A DNA stretch of 64,000 nucleotides. Source: Lumbricus terrestris. Its lineage: Eukaryota > Annelida > Clitellata > Crassiclitellata > Lumbricidae. The notes under the pieces were generated by a model, which saw only the letters and a list, made by a program, of their open reading frames with translations, did not search any database and was not told the origin of the DNA. Both the position numbers and the translations under genes were made by a program. Below, piece after piece: positions 61,001 through 64,000 of the stretch; position 1 is the first letter of the stretch, and every line of letters begins with the position of its first letter. The stretch is from positions 5,786,177 through 5,850,176 of the forward strand of contig OX457053.1 of assembly GCA_949752735.1 (NCBI GenBank). The letters run 5' to 3'.

Positions 61001-64000
61001 AAAGATCTTCCAATATTTCTATATTCGTTGACTTCTATTCTATTATTTTATTTTATTATCCATAAAATAAGTTCATAAATTCAATAAATCTGAAACTGAG
61101 GGGGGCGTTTCATTATATTTGAAGGGAGATTTACAACCTTGAGAAGTCACTTCAGTGATTTTCAATTCATTCATTTATTTAATCATTCTGGAAACTTACA
61201 TATAACACCCCTCCTCATAGGCATGCCCAGTCCAGCCCAGCCCAGTCCAGCCCAGCAAAAACGAAAGTCCATCAATTGGAATTTGCTCACATTCCAACTC
61301 TATCCGATGCTCGTAACCACCTCCAGAGTGACTCTCTCAAGTAGCACCAAACAAAAACTTACCATCTGAAAAAGTTATCAAAAAACTTCCCAAATTGTAC
61401 ACAACGACTCAACAAAAGAACTTTGCTTTAAATACCCGGAAGGACATCTGGAGCGAAGGACTGGAGCAGACGAGTGTAGCAGACGCCGTGGACGGCGACA
61501 ACGGATTCTTCGTCTTCATCCTTCTCATCCTCCTCCTCCGCAACCAACTTTGCCATTTCTTGCAGCTGCATCTGCTTTATCTGCATCATCATTATCATTA
61601 TTAACATTATTATTATCATCATTATCATCATCGCCACACTGATCTATAAAATAAACATTGTCGCTGTCATCATCATCACCATTATCAACATCATCATTAC
61701 CACAATGACCACCATCATCATCATCATCTTAATTATCACCATTATCATCATCATCACTATCATCATCTTCACCATTACCACAGTGATAGCCATCATCGCC
61801 GTCGTCGTCATCATCATCATTATCAACATCATCATTACCACAATGATCACCATCATCTTCATCATCGTTGTCATCATCATCACCAAACCCGAATTTGTCA
61901 AAAACACAATCAAAGTTTCTTCCACACCAGCAGAATATCAGTATCTGCAACAACCTGAGATTTGAAAATAAACAGCAGATGATGCTTTAGCTTGTGTTAC
62001 CCCTTCCGGAAAATGGTCGATCGTGTGAAGCGAAGGAGGAAACTGCGCCAGCGCCCTGAATGCACTTCCAGCAACCCTCTGATCCGGGTGTCTAGTCAGG
62101 CGCCAGATCAGACCGAGAGAATCGTGGAGGAATTTCTATGCACAACGAAGAAATATCTTCAAAACATTGAATACGACATAAAATTATCAAAACATACCAC
62201 TGATGCCTAATAAAAAACACTCATCAACTGTTTCTTAAGAAACCATAATCTAATCTAATATAATCTGAAAATAGTTTAAAAGACAATAAATTGTCATAGC
62301 ACACTAGGCCCCGAAGATAATAATTAGTAATAATAATAATAATTAGTAGCAACGATTAACAATAATAATTAATACAAATTACTAACAATAACTAATAATA
62401 AAAATTAATATTTATTAATAATAATTACTAATAATTACTAATAATTAATAACAGAAATAATAATAATTATAATCGAACAGCCCTAACAGACTAGTCATTA
62501 AATATTGAAGTAAGCAGAAAATCTGTTGAGGACAGCAAGGCGCACCTGATATTCTCCACTTTCAACTTCTAAGTCAGGAGCCAAAGAGAGTAGCTTCGCC
62601 ACATCGACCAGCACAAGAGGCCTAAGAAAAGAAAACAGTAAATTAATTTAATTACGGTCTGTGGAAATTAACGACTAATTCATCGATTAATCGTTCGTTA
62701 ATTTTATTAATTAAATTCGTTTTCAGTAATTAATTGAATACCATCACATAAGTTCTGTTCTGTGTAAACCTGCCACTTCAGTTCTGTTGTAAGAGAGTTT
62801 TAAGCTACGCCAGTTAAATTGTCGACAAAACACGCTCACAAGAACCCATCTCAGCATTTAACAGTTTGTTTGTGCAATTAATTAATTAATTCATTCAATT
62901 ATTCATTATGAGAATTTATATAGCACCTTTTCTAGAATACTACTCAGGAGCGCTCCCAATCCAAACTCAGCTAAAGAGAACAGTTTTAAGATTGCGATAG
63001 AACGTGTAAGAGAGGACCCTTGGCAGAAGGCACAGGTATGGAGGTAGCACATCCCGGGCCACAGGGCCAACAACAGAGAAGCGCGTCACTGTCTGGTAGA
63101 AGAATGCACATAGGGAACAAGAAGCTCAACCTGGAGCGAAAGGAACAGTGGGAAAACTCCCTGAGATATGCAGGAACTAAACCACAGATACAATGCCACA
63201 CCAGTTCCCTGAAACCCTATAAAGCAATTCGCTGTGGACGAGGTAGCTGGTGCAAAACATCATGCATGTACTCGGTTGAAGAAAGACAAGTGAAAAACTT
63301 TAAAAGACCACTAACAATGAACCAGTAACTAATAGGCACAGACCGTTGGTCTCGGCCAAGTTGTGCAGCCAACGCGTTCCACACCGTTCGAATGTCAGTC
63401 ACCTGAAGCACACACACACACGCAACTCAGGTCATTAAGAGAATCAAAATATTAATAATAATTATTATAATATTTGCTTTTTGATTTGAACCGACAAGAG
63501 ATCACATAATATGGTAGAAACAGGTGACAAAAAGTCTAACCCTTCAACAACCAGCATGTACTAAGATACATTGAAAACATATGTAGATGGCAGTTAAAGG
63601 GTTAACGGAGTCCATATTGTGAGTTAACTGCCAGTTGCCATATTGTGAGTTAACTGCTAGTTGCCATATTGTGAGTTAACTGCCAGTTGCCATATTGTGA
63701 GTTAACTGCTAGTTGCATGACCCTACTCAGCGGGATCCAGGTCCCTTTGGGCCTCTCATTGTAGCTGATAATATAATAATTGGCTATATTTTGGCTATAC
63801 TTTGTGCTTTACTGACTGTTACAATTGGATGCAATGGAAAAAACTTGACTGATTGATAGAATTACTTTTTGTATTTAAAGCAGAAATACACATGACTCAC
63901 TTCTGCCTCAAGGAGGTGATACAGAGCTTGAAGAGCAAGACAAACGGCTGGAGCTTCTTCTGGTGAAGTGCAGTCATGCAGAACAGCAGATATGTGAGAA
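46084..64000 (-). CDS. FOCAD: Focadhesin (FOCAD), 3' two thirds, 26 exons
   Basis: Exons in coding order: >64000-63901, 63402-63344, 62621-62546, 62135-62001, about 61580-61436, 60944-60765, 60258-60044, 59318-59227, 58698-58657, 57889-57664, 56692-56429, 55837-55770, 55160-55016, 54478-54359, 54156-54034, 53479-53402, 52702-52531, 52097-52017, 51582-51454, 50619-50504, 49820-49518, 49284-49082, 48117-47937, 47506-47246, 46735-46660 and 46160-46084 (stop). GT-AG borders and phases agree throughout, giving about 1220 codons; human focadhesin has 1801. Blocks matching the vertebrate protein as I recall it include HGVCYTRLLQSF, LLFCYDDPPISGRDGK, RMQWLLELMGHIKN and a C-terminus LLNLRHENEFKRMSIWS. 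The family is a helical-repeat cytoplasmic protein (DUF3730, DUF3028) linked to focal adhesions and to SKI-complex stability. The 5' exons lie beyond the window. Confidence 0.93.
47640..47730. repeat. GTAT/GCAT tetranucleotide repeat in a FOCAD intron
   Basis: TGTATGTATG runs, followed by a SINE-tail-like stretch with GCGCCTTACAATAAA (about 47738). It lies between exons 48117-47937 and 47506-47246. Confidence 0.85.
48180..48335 (+). mobile_element. LINE/SINE 3' tail fragment
   Basis: It ends GGGCGCTAAATATATTCCC plus a GAATGAAT-like run, the same kind of 3' end as at 20250 and 54770. It lies in a FOCAD intron. Confidence 0.5.
50905..51005 (-). mobile_element. 3' tail of the ACTT-tailed retroposon
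   Basis: AAGT and AAGC repeats are followed by AGGTATATTCTTTATTAAT, the reverse complement of the 3' end at about 36215-36252. It lies in a FOCAD intron. Confidence 0.65.
51820..51965 (-). mobile_element. CR1-like LINE 3' fragment in a FOCAD intron
   Basis: It contains GGGGAGGTCATTCCAGA, the inverse of the conserved WNDLP codons, and CTCAGAGGTGCCCACAACC at its 3' end. It is like 25005-25150. Confidence 0.65.
52195..52400. repeat. Degenerate AATGAAGACAATAAAAACG tandem repeat
   Basis: Units of about 15-30 bp alternate AATGAAAATGAAGAC and AATAAAAACGAAGAC. It lies in a FOCAD intron beside exon 52097-52017. ORFs across it are artefacts. Confidence 0.85.
52880..53112 (+). mobile_element. tRNA-derived SINE in a FOCAD intron
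   Basis: The tRNA-like head reads GGGCATGGTGGCGTAATGG (A box), then GGCTCGAATTC (B box). The body runs to GAGCGCCTCTGTATAGAAAG and a CATA tail at about 53097-53112. Confidence 0.8.
54615..54800 (+). mobile_element. CR1-like LINE 3' end with GAAT tail
   Basis: The plus-strand frame reads NALWNELPSELRLLPLPNQ, then GGCTCTATATAAATTCATGG and (GAAT)n. It lies in a FOCAD intron. Confidence 0.75.
55965..56285. mobile_element. 321-bp CATGGGNNGAG hAT-like MITE in a FOCAD intron
   Basis: It starts CATGGGTAGAGTTTCG and ends AAACTCCGCCCATG. Flanks AGTGTTCT and AGTCTTCT differ at one base. It holds AAAAAGTTGATGACCTTTTT and AAAAGTTGACGACCTTTTTT. Confidence 0.85.
57230..57424. mobile_element. 195-bp hAT-like MITE (TGCAGTTCTA family) in a FOCAD intron
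   Basis: It starts CAAGGTTGTTTTTAAGG and ends TTAAAAAAAGCCCTG. Flanks GTACAAAC and GTACAACC differ at one base. Part of its right half plus flank is repeated at 57505-57645, so a local tandem duplication followed the insertion. Confidence 0.8.
59385..59690. repeat. Dispersed repeat shared with 19555-19690
   Basis: Both places carry TCTATAAATTTATA(T/C)AGCGC followed by GGCACTTGGCCCACCAGA-like sequence. The class was not recognised. The FOCAD copy is intronic. Confidence 0.55.
60293..60690. repeat. Minisatellite, about 28-34-bp units
   Basis: About a dozen units of AACTCATGTCATTTAAATAC followed by AAAGAGCA lie in the FOCAD intron upstream of exon 60258-60044. Confidence 0.9.
61585..61895. repeat. 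ATC/ATT microsatellite next to a FOCAD acceptor
   Basis: ATC, ATT and ACC repeats lie where the polypyrimidine tract of the exon ending at 61436 would be expected. This leaves its 5' border uncertain (61580 or 61643, both phase 0). Confidence 0.85.
62925..63320 (-). mobile_element. CR1-like LINE 3' fragment in a FOCAD intron
   Basis: Broken minus-strand frames read EYMHDVLHQLPRPQRIAL, then LVPAYLREFSH. The 3' end is GAGCGCTCCCAATCC-like, related to 25005-25690. It ends just short of the exon at 63344. Confidence 0.75.
63603..63718. repeat. 26-bp tandem repeat, four copies
   Basis: The unit is GAGTTAACTGCCAGTTGCCA plus TATTGT, with alternate GCCAG and GCTAG forms. It lies in a FOCAD intron. 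Confidence 0.93.

Noticed and set aside
63603..63718. CRISPR-like short repeats
   Set aside because: Direct 26-bp units without spacers in animal DNA; a plain tandem repeat.

Overview
This is intron-rich animal nuclear DNA, very dense in transposons. Long non-coding stretches, GT-AG introns, tRNA-derived SINEs, CR1- and RTE-like LINE fragments, many hAT-type MITEs, trinucleotide microsatellites and a focadhesin gene all point to a metazoan. The mix of repeats, including SINE/LINE tails ending in GAATGA runs and frequent TAGGCCTA motifs, suggests a marine invertebrate deuterostome such as an echinoderm or hemichordate. That assignment is inference at low confidence.

Layout. 1-3.3 kb: AT-rich DNA with an ATG microsatellite and a broken LINE reverse transcriptase (minus strand). 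About 3.3-43.0 kb: two diverged, head-to-tail copies of one segment (unit 1 about 3.3-28.3 kb, unit 2 about 28.5-43.0 kb). Unit 1 carries a full-length Ty3/gypsy retrotransposon (3829-11218) and other insertions that unit 2 lacks, and the reverse also holds. 43.0-46.1 kb: a MITE remnant, an array of CRE-like TGACGTCA palindromes, and little else. 46.1-64.0 kb: the 3' two thirds of a focadhesin (FOCAD) gene on the minus strand, 26 exons with phase-consistent splice sites. The gene runs off the right edge toward its 5' end.

The main discovery is a pair of short genes hidden in the duplicated units (minus strand, 19236-24391 and 31632-39808). Each has five small exons encoding a signal peptide followed by a secreted protein with 14 conserved cysteines (204 and 196 codons). 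Splice sites, exon phases, four of five exon lengths and an upstream TATA box are shared by both copies, while other residues have changed freely. No single ORF reveals them.

The two units act as empty-site controls for each other. Many MITE insertions show 8-bp target duplications and are missing from the sister unit. Two large elements have inverted ends built from short tandem motifs (foldback-like), at 15267-16674 and about 31827-33063. A 17-bp minisatellite of about 55 copies in unit 1 corresponds to one monomer in unit 2.
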